Shown piece after piece: positions 48,597-57,812 of a DNA stretch of 64,000 nt. The notes beneath the pieces are model-generated. The model was not told the origin of the DNA. It saw only the letters and a program-made list of their open reading frames with translations, and did not search any database. The DNA comes from Oscillatoriales cyanobacterium M59_W2019_021 (lineage in GTDB: Bacteria; Cyanobacteriota; Cyanobacteriia; Cyanobacteriales; Geitlerinemataceae): contig DVED01000071.1 in the NCBI GenBank assembly GCA_015295945.1, positions 1 through 64,000 of the forward strand, written 5' to 3'. Within the stretch, counting starts at the first letter, position 1. Each line of letters starts with the position of its first letter. The position numbers and the translations under genes are program-made.

Positions 48597-48691
48597 AGTA
48601 ACAAACGTCGGGTGGTGGGTTACGGCACGGATTCAAACGGACTGGTTTTTCCGACAAATCACCCCCGCGCCTAACCCACCCTACGAAAAAT
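48597..48691. repeat. Dispersed intergenic repeat, copy 1
   Basis: gtaacaaacgtcgggtggtgggttacggcacgg...gcgcctaacccaccctacga; inverted relative at 55255-55344. Confidence 0.85.
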
Positions 48692-48719
48692 AAGATCGGG
48701 TTATCAGCACAAGTATCGA

Positions 48720-51149
48720 TTAACTTCTCAAATTCACCTCAAATTTCTTCACCAACGTATCCCGCACTTTTTGATGCGCTTCGTCAACTTCCTTATCGGT
48801 TAACGTCCGATCGCCCGATCGATACAGCAAACGAAATGCCAAACTGCGCTGTCCTTCCGGCACATTTTTCCCGCGATATTCGTCGAACACTTCCACCGAT
48901 TCCAACAATTTGCCCCCGGCTTTCACCATCGCTTTCGATAACTCGGCAACGGAAACGGAAATGGGTGCAAAGAAAGCAATATCACGATCAGACGCCGGAT
49001 AGGTTGAAAAGGGTTGAAAACGGGGAATCAGAGTCGAAGGTTGCCCCACCGCTTCTAACAATAAATCTAACCCAAACTCGAAGGCATAAACCTCATCGGG
49101 CAAATCCTTTTCTTGTCGTAATTGGGGGTGTAACTGTCCGAAGTAACCCAGTTTTCGTCCCCGCAACCACAAACTCGCCGTGCGTCCCGGATGCAAGCGA
49201 TCATCGCTGCTGTCGCTGCGATATTCCACCGCAATCCCCAAGCGATCAAACGCGCTTTCTAACACGCCTTTGGCTTCAAACCAACTCATCGGTTGTGCTT
49301 TGCCAGAAGTCGTCCATCGACCCCGCACCGGATCGCCCCCGAGAATTCCGGCGATCGCATCTCCTTCTTTCAAAGTTTCGCCATCTTTCCAGAAAATACG
49401 CCCCACTTCAAAACCGTTTAACGCCCCATTTCCCTGCTGGTAATTGTATTGAAACGCTTCAATTAATCCTGGCAAAATTTCCGTTCGCAGGGCAGAATAT
49501 TCGGCGAATAAAGGGTTAGCCAGACGAATTTGTCGATCGTCCTCGATGGGTTTCACCAAGGAATAATGCAGCAATTCCGTTAACCCCGCCGCCCGAAATG
49601 CCGCCCTGACTTGACGATTGAGGGCAGTTTCGGCGGAAAGGTAGCCGTAGGAACTTTGTTTGGGCAGCGTGTCGCAGAAGCGATCGTAGCCGTAAAGGCG
49701 GGCGATTTCTTCGATGAGATCGATTTCCCGTTCGATGTCTCGGGCGCGGTAGGGCGGTACTTTCACCGTCCACACTCGGGCGGATGCGGGGACAACTTCA
49801 AAGCCCAAATCCACCAAAATTCGCTGGATATCCGCCTCGGGAATCTCACCAACGGTATCGCCTAACTTCACTTGTCCGAGCACTTCTGCCACCCGATCGA
49901 GCCTCAGTTTGATCAACTTAGACAAGTCAGAAGGACGAGTATCGGCAACTGCCCGTCCGGTTGGCGTTCCCCCCGCTAATTCTACAATTAAGGCGATCGC
50001 CCGTGCTGCCGCTGTTTCCAACTCCGCAAAATTCACCCCCCGTTCGTAGCGGGCGGAGGATTCGGTGCGCAGGGATTGGGTTCGCGCCGATCGGCGGATC
50101 GCCACCGGATCGAACAGTGCCGCCTCCAGGACTAAATTCTGCGTCCCCTCGTACACTTCCGTTTCTTCACCCCCCATGACACCCCCCAAGGCAATGGGTT
50201 TGTCGTTGGCGGTAATCAACAGGGTTTGCGCTTGCAGTTGCCGTTCCTGTCCGTCCAGGGTTTTCAGGGTTTCCCCCTCGGTTGCCAAGCGGACGCCCAG
50301 GGTTAAGTCAGCACTTCCAGCCACTTGTTGCAGTCGATCGCGATCGAAGGCGTGTAACGGTTGCCCCCACTCCAACAGCACGTAATTGGTGACATCCACC
50401 ACATTATTAATCGGGCGCACTCCCGCCGACTGCAACCGCCGCTGCAACCACTGCGGCGACGGCGCGATTTTTACCCCTTCGATAACCGTACCGATATAAG
50501 TAGGACACGCCACCGGATCGGCAATTTTCAAATCCAAGGTTGCGGTGTTGGCAATGGCAACCGCCTTCACCTCGGGTAAGTGGAGTTCGCCCCCCGTCAG
50601 GGCCGCCACTTCTCGCGCCACCCCCACCAACGACAGGGCATCCGCCCGATTCGCCGTCGCCGTCAAATCCAAGACTACATCGTCCAAACCCAGCAATGGA
50701 CGGGCATCGCTACCCAGTTGGGGATTTTCTAACTCGAAGATGTGAATCCCTTCCGATTCCTTAGCTAGCCCCACTTCCGCCAAGGAGCAAATCATCCCCA
50801 CCGACGGGACGCCGCGCAACTTGGCGGGTTTAATTTTCAGGTCGATTTGGGGTAAATAGGTTCCAACTGTGGCGACGGGAACGTAAATATCCGATCGCGC
50901 GTTGGGCGCACCGCAAACGATATTCAGGGGAGACTCGGCGCCGATATCCACCTGACACACGCTCAACTTATTGGCATCGGGATGGGGTTGGCGATCGATA
51001 ATTTTGCCCAAAACCACGCCATCCGCCCAAGTTCGGCGGTCTTCGATGTCTTCCACCTCAAACCCCGCCATCGTCAGCAGGTGGGCTAACGCTTCCGGAG
51101 ACATCTCGACATCGACGAGTTCCCGCAGCCAGTTTAGAGAGATACGCAC
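48720..51149 (-). CDS. pheT: Phenylalanine-tRNA ligase beta subunit
   Basis: [70 protein letters not shown]-terminal FDX-ACB domain. Confidence 0.98.
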   Translation of the reverse strand: MRISLNWLRELVDVEMSPEALAHLLTMAGFEVEDIEDRRTWADGVVLGKIIDRQPHPDANKLSVCQVDIGAESPLNIVCGAPNARSDIYVPVATVGTYLPQIDLKIKPAKLRGVPSVGMICSLAEVGLAKESEGIHIFELENPQLGSDARPLLGLDDVVLDLTATANRADALSLVGVAREVAALTGGELHLPEVKAVAIANTATLDLKIADPVACPTYIGTVIEGVKIAPSPQWLQRRLQSAGVRPINNVVDVTNYVLLEWGQPLHAFDRDRLQQVAGSADLTLGVRLATEGETLKTLDGQERQLQAQTLLITANDKPIALGGVMGGEETEVYEGTQNLVLEAALFDPVAIRRSARTQSLRTESSARYERGVNFAELETAAARAIALIVELAGGTPTGRAVADTRPSDLSKLIKLRLDRVAEVLGQVKLGDTVGEIPEADIQRILVDLGFEVVPASARVWTVKVPPYRARDIEREIDLIEEIARLYGYDRFCDTLPKQSSYGYLSAETALNRQVRAAFRAAGLTELLHYSLVKPIEDDRQIRLANPLFAEYSALRTEILPGLIEAFQYNYQQGNGALNGFEVGRIFWKDGETLKEGDAIAGILGGDPVRGRWTTSGKAQPMSWFEAKGVLESAFDRLGIAVEYRSDSSDDRLHPGRTASLWLRGRKLGYFGQLHPQLRQEKDLPDEVYAFEFGLDLLLEAVGQPSTLIPRFQPFSTYPASDRDIAFFAPISVSVAELSKAMVKAGGKLLESVEVFDEYRGKNVPEGQRSLAFRLLYRSGDRTLTDKEVDEAHQKVRDTLVKKFEVNLRS

Positions 51150-51339
51150 GGCGATCGTTTATCTAGGGTACATTTGAGCCTATTTATTTTATAGCGATCG
51201 GCACTTAGCTGTCAGCCGTCTTGCACGATCGTCGTTATGGATGGCGTTAACATCGGCTCTGGTTGCCAGAAATTCCCGCACCGCATCCAAGTGGCTTTCG
51301 TCCGTCCGCTGCATTTGAATTGTTATGCGGCGGCTTTAC

Positions 51340-51729
51340 TTACCACACTACTATTGGCAAATTTTCGACTTCCTGAAAATGGGCATCGCGTGTTACCAGA
51401 ATTAGATCGTGTTGTAATGCCAGGGCTGCAATCCAGATATCATTCTCAGGTAACGGACGACCTTTGAGCCTCAATTTATTTTTGACTTCACCATATTGCC
51501 GCGCAGTTTCAGCATCGCACTCCAATATCGCGCTACTAGCAACCAACTCATCAATTCTTGCTAGATTTTCTCGAACTCGCCCTGATTTTCTGGCTCCGTA
51601 ACACAACTCACCGATCGCAAAACTGGGAATGAAAACTTCACTGGCTTGAGCCAGATTGTTTTTGATGATCGCCTCATCTGCAAAAAGAGCAATGATGATA
51701 TTGGTATCGAGCAAATACCTACCACTCAT
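51340..51729 (-). CDS. vapC: PIN-domain toxin (VapC family)
   Basis: YLLDTNIIIALFADE, SFAIGELCYGARKSGR, LPENDIWIAALALQHDLILVTRDAHFQEVENLPI. Confidence 0.95.
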   Translation of the reverse strand: MSGRYLLDTNIIIALFADEAIIKNNLAQASEVFIPSFAIGELCYGARKSGRVRENLARIDELVASSAILECDAETARQYGEVKNKLRLKGRPLPENDIWIAALALQHDLILVTRDAHFQEVENLPIVVW

Positions 51730-51946
51730 TAAGATCTATCCGATCGCAGTCTTGTTCGATCGCCTCGCGCATTAACTGGAGATCGTCAATCGGGATCGAA
51801 CCTGCAAAACGCAACAATTGCTGTCCTGGCGTACCTCGCACTTCCACTTTTACTAACGATCGAACAAATTCAAGTACCTGCCATTGCAAATGTGGTGGCA
51901 TCACCTTCAACCGTTCGACTACTTCGTCAACGATCGGAATGTTCAT
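51719..51946 (-). CDS. VapB-type antitoxin (DUF2281-like)
   Basis: VVERLKVMPPHLQWQVLEFVRSLVK...GSIPIDDLQLMREAIEQDCDRIDLNEW; overlaps vapC. Confidence 0.85.
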   Translation of the reverse strand: MNIPIVDEVVERLKVMPPHLQWQVLEFVRSLVKVEVRGTPGQQLLRFAGSIPIDDLQLMREAIEQDCDRIDLNEW

Positions 51947-52566
51947 AACAACCTCCTTTCTCCTATCCTACATTACTGCCATCGTCAGCAGGTGGGCTGT
52001 GTCATCAATTAAATCTAGAACCCTTTCGGGGCAAGGGTTTCAGGGGTATTTCCAGAGACGTCTAATAACCAATAACAAAAACCAACCCCAAACCCCAAAA
52101 CCCGAACGACCCATTTTCTGCATAGTCATCACCCCGTGAGAGGTATGTGATGAGTAGCGATCGCCAAAGTGAAAGCGATCGGTTCTCTGGGAGGCACGCA
52201 ACTGCGATCGCCATACCGATGAGATGCTCCCACAGGGAAGACAAGATGACAAATATGACGGGTTGCACCGATCTGCCGATGCGAATCATTACGCAACGGT
52301 CACTTCTAGGAAGACCAAGACCGATCCGCAAGCTTACGGAGCCACATCTGACCGCTTTACGTAAGAATTGCACCAGGTATGGGGATTTCCCCCTCGCCGC
52401 CAGGGGTGATTTTTCGCCATAATGGTAGATAGGGAGGGATGACGGAAATTTTTGTCAAATCTTCAGGGCGGTTGGTGGGGCAAGCGGAAAGAAACCGATC
52501 GCGCCCGACACCCGAACTGGCGACTGTCGTTCGCACTCGATGCACTAGATTTTAAGTTGACTGAAG

Positions 52567-54219
52567 ATGAGTTACTGTATCAATCCGGCCTGTCCGAAAC
52601 CTCAGAATCCAGACACGATCGATCGGTGTCTCGCTTGCGGTGCTCCCTTGCTCTTGCACGATCGCTATCGCGTCGTCAAAGTCCTCGGCAAAGGGGGCTT
52701 CGGTACGACTTTCTTAGCGAAAAATGCCGTTTTGCCGGGAAATCCCGTATGTACGGTCAAGCAATTGCGACTGGGATCTAAAGATCCCCAAGTCATAAAA
52801 AGAGCGAGTACGTTATTTCGCCGAGAAGCTGCCACGCTGGGGAAAATCGGCAATCACCCGCAAGTTCCCTCCCTCATCGACTATTTTGAAACGAATAATC
52901 AATTTTATTTAGTCCAAGAATACGTTCAAGGTCTGACGCTCAAGCAAGAAGTGCAAAAGTTGGGCTGCTTCGGCGAAACCCAAGTCCGATCGGTTTTAGA
53001 TGAAATCTTACTCGTCCTCCGCTATTTACAACAACAAGAAGTCATTCACCGCGATATCAAACCCGCCAATATTATCCGACGTCAGATCGATCGCCGACTG
53101 GTACTGATCGATTTCGGAGCGGTGAAAGATGAAGTCAGCCAGACCGTGATGCTCCTCGATGGCGGTTCGCAACTGCCCAACACCTGCTTTGCCATCGGTA
53201 CTCCCGGTTTTGCCCCCCGCGAGCAAATCGCCCTCCAACCCGTCTACGCCAGCGATATCTACGCCCTCGGTGCCACCTGCCTGTATTTGCTGACAGGGGA
53301 ATCCCCCCGACGCTTGGGGTGCGATCCGATGACGGGGGAAATTATCTGGCGCGATCGGGTAACGGTGAGCGATCGCCTCGCCGCAATCTTAGATAAAATG
53401 CTCAAACCCCTGGTTCACTACCGCTACCAATCGGCGGAGGAAGTCCTCGAAGATTTGCATCGCGATCCGGCAGTGACGCCCTCTTTCCCTACCGATGCCA
53501 CGGTGGCGGAAATCACAGCCGGGGATCTGACAGCAGACGACGATCGAGAACCGGAAGTCCCCGCACCGCGTCCTCGCCCCGCCCAAGTCGAAGTGGAGCG
53601 ATCGAACTACTCCGTACTCGCCGCCCAACCGCGTCCGATCTCGACAGTGGAAAAATCCGAAGGAATGGATTCCTTTTACACCGGACTGTCTTCTGCTACC
53701 CCCAGCCGCAGTCTGGTTCGCAACGGGAAAAAAGCGATGGCAGTGGATTGGCAAGACACTCGAGTTGCCGATACCAGCCAACCCTCGGGTAAGTTAACGC
53801 TCTCTGCGTTTAAATCCGCCTATTCGGAAGGAATACGAGATTTTGCCGACTGCGATCTCAGCGGACTGGATCTGCCGAAACTCGATCTCGCTCAAATCAA
53901 TTTATACGGCAGCAAATTGATCCGAACTAACCTCAAAGGCTCGAATTTGTATAAAGCCGATTTGAGTTCGTCGGGTTTGAATGCTGCGAATTTACAACAT
54001 GCCAATTTAAGTCACGCTTATCTGTACTACTCCAATTTATCGGAAGCCGATTTGCGGGGTGCGGATTTGAGCAATGCCTATTTAAAATATGCCAATTTGC
54101 GCGGTGCTAATTTGTGCGGAGCTAATTTAACCAATGCCAAAATTACGCCGGAACAACTCGCTTTAGCCAAAACCAATTGGCGCACGATTTTACCCAATGG
54201 GAAACGCAGTTGGTTGTAA
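52567..54219 (+). CDS. Serine/threonine protein kinase with N-terminal zinc-ribbon and C-terminal pentapeptide repeats (SpkB-like)
   Basis: CINPACPKPQNPDTIDRCLACG; GKGGFGTTFLAKN, VIHRDIKPANII, LIDFGAVK, PGFAPREQ; C-term (A)(N/D)L(x)(x) repeats. Confidence 0.95.
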   Translation: MSYCINPACPKPQNPDTIDRCLACGAPLLLHDRYRVVKVLGKGGFGTTFLAKNAVLPGNPVCTVKQLRLGSKDPQVIKRASTLFRREAATLGKIGNHPQVPSLIDYFETNNQFYLVQEYVQGLTLKQEVQKLGCFGETQVRSVLDEILLVLRYLQQQEVIHRDIKPANIIRRQIDRRLVLIDFGAVKDEVSQTVMLLDGGSQLPNTCFAIGTPGFAPREQIALQPVYASDIYALGATCLYLLTGESPRRLGCDPMTGEIIWRDRVTVSDRLAAILDKMLKPLVHYRYQSAEEVLEDLHRDPAVTPSFPTDATVAEITAGDLTADDDREPEVPAPRPRPAQVEVERSNYSVLAAQPRPISTVEKSEGMDSFYTGLSSATPSRSLVRNGKKAMAVDWQDTRVADTSQPSGKLTLSAFKSAYSEGIRDFADCDLSGLDLPKLDLAQINLYGSKLIRTNLKGSNLYKADLSSSGLNAANLQHANLSHAYLYYSNLSEADLRGADLSNAYLKYANLRGANLCGANLTNAKITPEQLALAKTNWRTILPNGKRSWL

Positions 54220-54396
54220 GGATTTAGCGATCGGCTATCAGCCTGGCAACGCACTTAACGGCTACTAGGCGTCCCTAACTTTCAGTCCGTAGGGGTCGAT
54301 GGAAAAACCGAATCCCTTGCCTTTCTTAGGGTTTTGGGGATTTGGGATTTGGGGTTCGTCAATGACCCATTACCCATTACCGATTACCCATTACCC

Positions 54397-55233
54397 ATGA
54401 CTCATTCTTCTTTAAATACTCGAGTTCTCGGCGAAGGAACGCCGTTGCTGTGTTTGCACGGTCATCCGGGTTCGGGGGAAAGTTTGTCGGTGTTCACCCG
54501 GCATCTGTCGCGGCGGTTCCGTACCATCGCGCCGGATTTGCGGGGATACGGTCGCACGGCAGCACCGGGAGAATTCGAGATGATCGACCATTTAAGCGAT
54601 TTGGAGGCATTGTTAGACCGATTGGCGATCGATCGGTTTTGGTTGCTGGGTTGGTCTTTGGGGGGGATTTTGGCGATCGAATTGGCGTTGCGATTTCCCC
54701 ACCGGGTTGAAGGATTGATTTTGGTGGCAACGGCGGCACGTCCCCGCAGCAGCCATCCTCCGGTGTCTTGGCAAGATTTAGCCTATACGGGGGTGGCAGG
54801 GGTTCTCAATGCGTGGAAACCGGGATGGCAGTGGAATATCGAAACTTTCGGCAAGCGATCGCTCTTTCAACACCTCGTTCGACAACATACCCCAGCCACT
54901 TACCAGTATTTGGCAACAGAAGGCGTTTCGGCGTATTTACAAACCACCGCAGCCGCGAGAAGAGCCTTAGAAAAGGCGCTGCGTCGGGGATATAACCGAC
55001 TGCCGGACTTGAAAAACATTCAATGTCCGTGTCTCGTTCTTGCCGGAGAAGGCGATCGTCACATTACCCCAGAATCGAGTCTGGAAACGGCTCAACACCT
55101 CCCCAACGCGCAATGGCAGTGCTATCCTAATACCGCGCACCTCTTCCCCTGGGAAATTCCCGATCGCGTTTTGCAAGATATCGATCAATGGCTCGACGAT
55201 CGACTAGTACCGCTACGCGGAATTAAAAATTAA
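54397..55233 (+). CDS. alpha/beta fold hydrolase
   Basis: LLCLHGHPGSGES, LLGWSLGGILAIELALRFPHRVEGLILV, LAGEGDRHITPESS, NTAHLFPWEIP; start at MTHSSLN. Confidence 0.92.
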   Translation: MTHSSLNTRVLGEGTPLLCLHGHPGSGESLSVFTRHLSRRFRTIAPDLRGYGRTAAPGEFEMIDHLSDLEALLDRLAIDRFWLLGWSLGGILAIELALRFPHRVEGLILVATAARPRSSHPPVSWQDLAYTGVAGVLNAWKPGWQWNIETFGKRSLFQHLVRQHTPATYQYLATEGVSAYLQTTAAARRALEKALRRGYNRLPDLKNIQCPCLVLAGEGDRHITPESSLETAQHLPNAQWQCYPNTAHLFPWEIPDRVLQDIDQWLDDRLVPLRGIKN

Positions 55234-55254
55234 AAATTAAAAATGCTTATCCAG

Positions 55255-55344
55255 TTTCGTAGGATGGGTTAGGCGCGGGTACGATCGGTCGGAAAAACCA
55301 ATCCGTTTGAAGGAGTGCCGTAACCCACCACCCGATGTTTGTTA
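55255..55344. repeat. Dispersed intergenic repeat, copy 2 (inverted relative to copy 1)
   Basis: cgtaggatgggttaggcgcgggt...ccgtaacccaccacccgatgtttgttac. Confidence 0.85.
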
Positions 55345-55579
55345 CACAACATATGGCACTACGCACATAGAGTAGGACGTATTACCAAGTGAAAAGCTAG
55401 ACATAGCAAGGTTTTTGCTGATAGCTGAAGGCTTAGATTCTATGAAGTTAAGTGACAAACAATCCCTTCTATTTTAACTTTTGTCAAAATTTCGTGACTT
55501 TTGGCGAAAATCCATTTATGGTATTAATCAGGCAAGGTTTTTGGGTTTGCGTTATCGTCTTTCCAAAAACACGAAAACT

Positions 55580-55608
55580 GAGATCCGAGTTAACTTAACT
55601 CGGATCTC
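55580..55608. repeat. 29-bp palindrome with 14-bp perfect arms
   Basis: GAGATCCGAGTTAA-C-TTAACTCGGATCTC. Confidence 0.9.
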
Positions 55609-55797
55609 ACCAGGAGTTCGTTCGAGCGAGAGAAGATCGATCCCGCTATATTTCTGACAACTTCATCGATCTCCAAATCGGTTAGCTCTCTATACCCAAG
55701 ACAGAGAGCTTTAGGCATTTTCATCCTAAAAATAACCAACACCCATTGACCCGATCTCCTTGCAAGGTATCCTTAAACATTGGGGAAATTTTCGGTC

Positions 55798-56034
55798 ATG
55801 AAACCACAGATGAATGCAGCAACTTTATTAAAAGACGTTCGACAACAACAACTCGCTGAAGCCAAACGCCAAGCGCTCAAGCATCCCCGTCGATTTGTCA
55901 AAATTGCCCGAGAACGCGGTTATAACTTCAGCAAAGACAATCTCGAAGCTGAAATCGATCGCTTATCAGATGAGGAATTGGCATCCTTGATGAATCCAGG
56001 TGTCGGACCGCGACAACATCTCGTCGCGCGATAA
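55798..56034 (+). CDS. Nif11-like leader-domain small protein
   Basis: EAKRQALKHPRRFVKIARERGYNFSKDNLEAEIDRLSDEELASLMNPG fits the Nif11 pattern (A.e.Gy.fs...l...i..ls.eEL); no GG cleavage motif. Confidence 0.6.
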   Translation: MKPQMNAATLLKDVRQQQLAEAKRQALKHPRRFVKIARERGYNFSKDNLEAEIDRLSDEELASLMNPGVGPRQHLVAR

Positions 56035-56172
56035 AACTTAACGTCACAGCAGATTGGGGTTGAATCGTTAATAGTTATTCACGTTCATTAGGTCTTCGTT
56101 AAAGCTTAAAATTACGTTGATTAAGTATACATAATCCGTCTGTTGTCGCTGAGTATTGAAGCCAAAAAATAG

Positions 56173-56206
56173 AAACCCAAGTTCCGTTGACTGGAACTTG
56201 GGTTTT
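56173..56206. terminator. Bidirectional hairpin terminator
   Basis: AAACCCAAGTTCC-gttgact-GGAACTTGGGTTTT between convergent Nif11-like ORF and recA. Confidence 0.8.
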
Positions 56207-56260
56207 AGCATTCCTCCGTTCAAAATTTAGGGAGGAAGCGATCGAGCAATCTGGATTTTA

Positions 56261-57325
56261 TTATTCTTCTTCGTCGCTATGCTCGCCTTCAGCCGTGCCA
56301 ACCGAGTTCGCAGAAACCACCACGCCCATTTCTAATTTTTGCCGAACTTCTCGATCGATTTTTTCAGCAAATTCGGCGTTTTCTTCCATATATTGAATCG
56401 TTTTATCCCGACCTTGACCGAGATTGTCGCCATTATAGCTGTACCACGCTCCCCGACGGTTGATAATGCCGATTTCCTCAGCTAAATCGAGCATACATCC
56501 CATGCGCGAAATTCCCTTGCCGAAAAGAATATCGAACTCCGCCACCCGGAAAGGAGGCGCGACTTTATTTTTAGCCACCTTCACTTTGGCCCGGATGCCG
56601 TACTCGTCCGATCCTTTCTTCAACGTTTGGACGCGGCGAATATCCAAGCGCACGGAGCAGTAGAACTTGAGAGCATTTCCCCCGGTGGTGGTTTCCGGGT
56701 TGCCGTAGGTCACGCCGATTTTTTGGCGCAGTTGGTTGAGGAAGATGACGCTACAACCCGATTTCCCGATATTTCCGGTAATTTTCCGCAAAGCGTGGCT
56801 CATCAACCGTGCTTGCAAGCCGATTTGGGTATCTCCCATGTCGCCTTCAATTTCCGCACGGGGAACCAGTGCCGCCACCGAGTCGATCACCACGATATCC
56901 ACTGCCACGGAACGCACCAGTTGATCGACGATTTCCAGCGCCATCTCCCCGGTGTCGGGTTGGGAAACGAGCAAATTGGCAATATCGACGCCTAAAGCTG
57001 CTGCGTAGGTGGGATCGAGAGCGTGTTCGGCATCGACGAAGGCAGCGATGCCGCCGGATTTTTGCACTTCGGAGATCGCGTGCAGTGCCAGGGTAGTTTT
57101 CCCGGAACTCTCCGGTCCGTAGATTTCGATCACCCGACCTTTAGGAAGACCGCCGCCTAATGCCAAATCTAGCGTTAGGGCGCCGCTGGGAATCGTCTCA
57201 ACTCGCATCCGGGTCGCATCCCCCAGACGAACGATCGAGCCTTTGCCAAAGGAACGCTCGATCTGGTTGATCACCAGATCCAAAGCCTTTTGTTTTTCGG
57301 GATTACCGGTAATTGCAGTCGCCAT
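56261..57325 (-). CDS. recA: Recombinase RecA
   Basis: [84 protein letters not shown]. Confidence 0.99.
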   Translation of the reverse strand: MATAITGNPEKQKALDLVINQIERSFGKGSIVRLGDATRMRVETIPSGALTLDLALGGGLPKGRVIEIYGPESSGKTTLALHAISEVQKSGGIAAFVDAEHALDPTYAAALGVDIANLLVSQPDTGEMALEIVDQLVRSVAVDIVVIDSVAALVPRAEIEGDMGDTQIGLQARLMSHALRKITGNIGKSGCSVIFLNQLRQKIGVTYGNPETTTGGNALKFYCSVRLDIRRVQTLKKGSDEYGIRAKVKVAKNKVAPPFRVAEFDILFGKGISRMGCMLDLAEEIGIINRRGAWYSYNGDNLGQGRDKTIQYMEENAEFAEKIDREVRQKLEMGVVVSANSVGTAEGEHSDEEE

Positions 57326-57423
57326 GCTTCGCCTCTAAAACGTAATAGTCGTGTCAGAATTCAAGCCGCAACGCCAATTCGAGGGGTCGTCGAACTCGCG
57401 CTATCGGTTGAATATGGGATCGA

Positions 57424-57729
57424 TCAGCAGCCCCTATATTCTACATTGCGGTTACGGGTTATGGGGAAGGTGTCTGGCAACAACGCTCGCCCCGATGCCG
57501 ATTGCCAGTGCGATGCCATTTGTTCGTTCGCCCGTGCCGGGATGAGCCTGATAAACTTCAACAAACTGGGAATCTCGGAAAATTCGACTAACAAATCGAT
57601 ATCGCTAGTTTCGGTTTGCTCTTGCCGGACATAAGAGCCGAAAATTCCAAGATTTTTGACGTGGTAACGTTCTGGCAACACGGATTTATGCTGCACGAGC
57701 CATTGCTGAACTTCTTCTAAAGTTTTCAT
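57424..57729 (-). pseudogene. MntA-like nucleotidyltransferase, C-terminally truncated orphan
   Basis: MKTLEEVQQWLVQHKSVLPERYHVKNLGIFGSYVRQEQTETSDIDLLVEFSEIPSLLKF then non-homologous RLIPARANEQM...; no HepT partner adjacent. Confidence 0.65.
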
Positions 57730-57812
57730 ACCAGTCTTATGCTCATCAAGATTGTGCCAATCGATCTGTTTTTTGAATATATTGTATCAATGCTCAACAA
57801 CATCTGAAAAGA

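Noticed and set aside
51237-51467. 76-aa plus ORF over vapC
   Set aside because: Antisense to the PIN-domain gene and pheT/vapC spacer; no independent support.
52016-52060. Hairpin AACCCTTtcggggcAAGGGTT considered as a CRISPR-like repeat
   Set aside because: Single copy only; no spaced array anywhere in the window.
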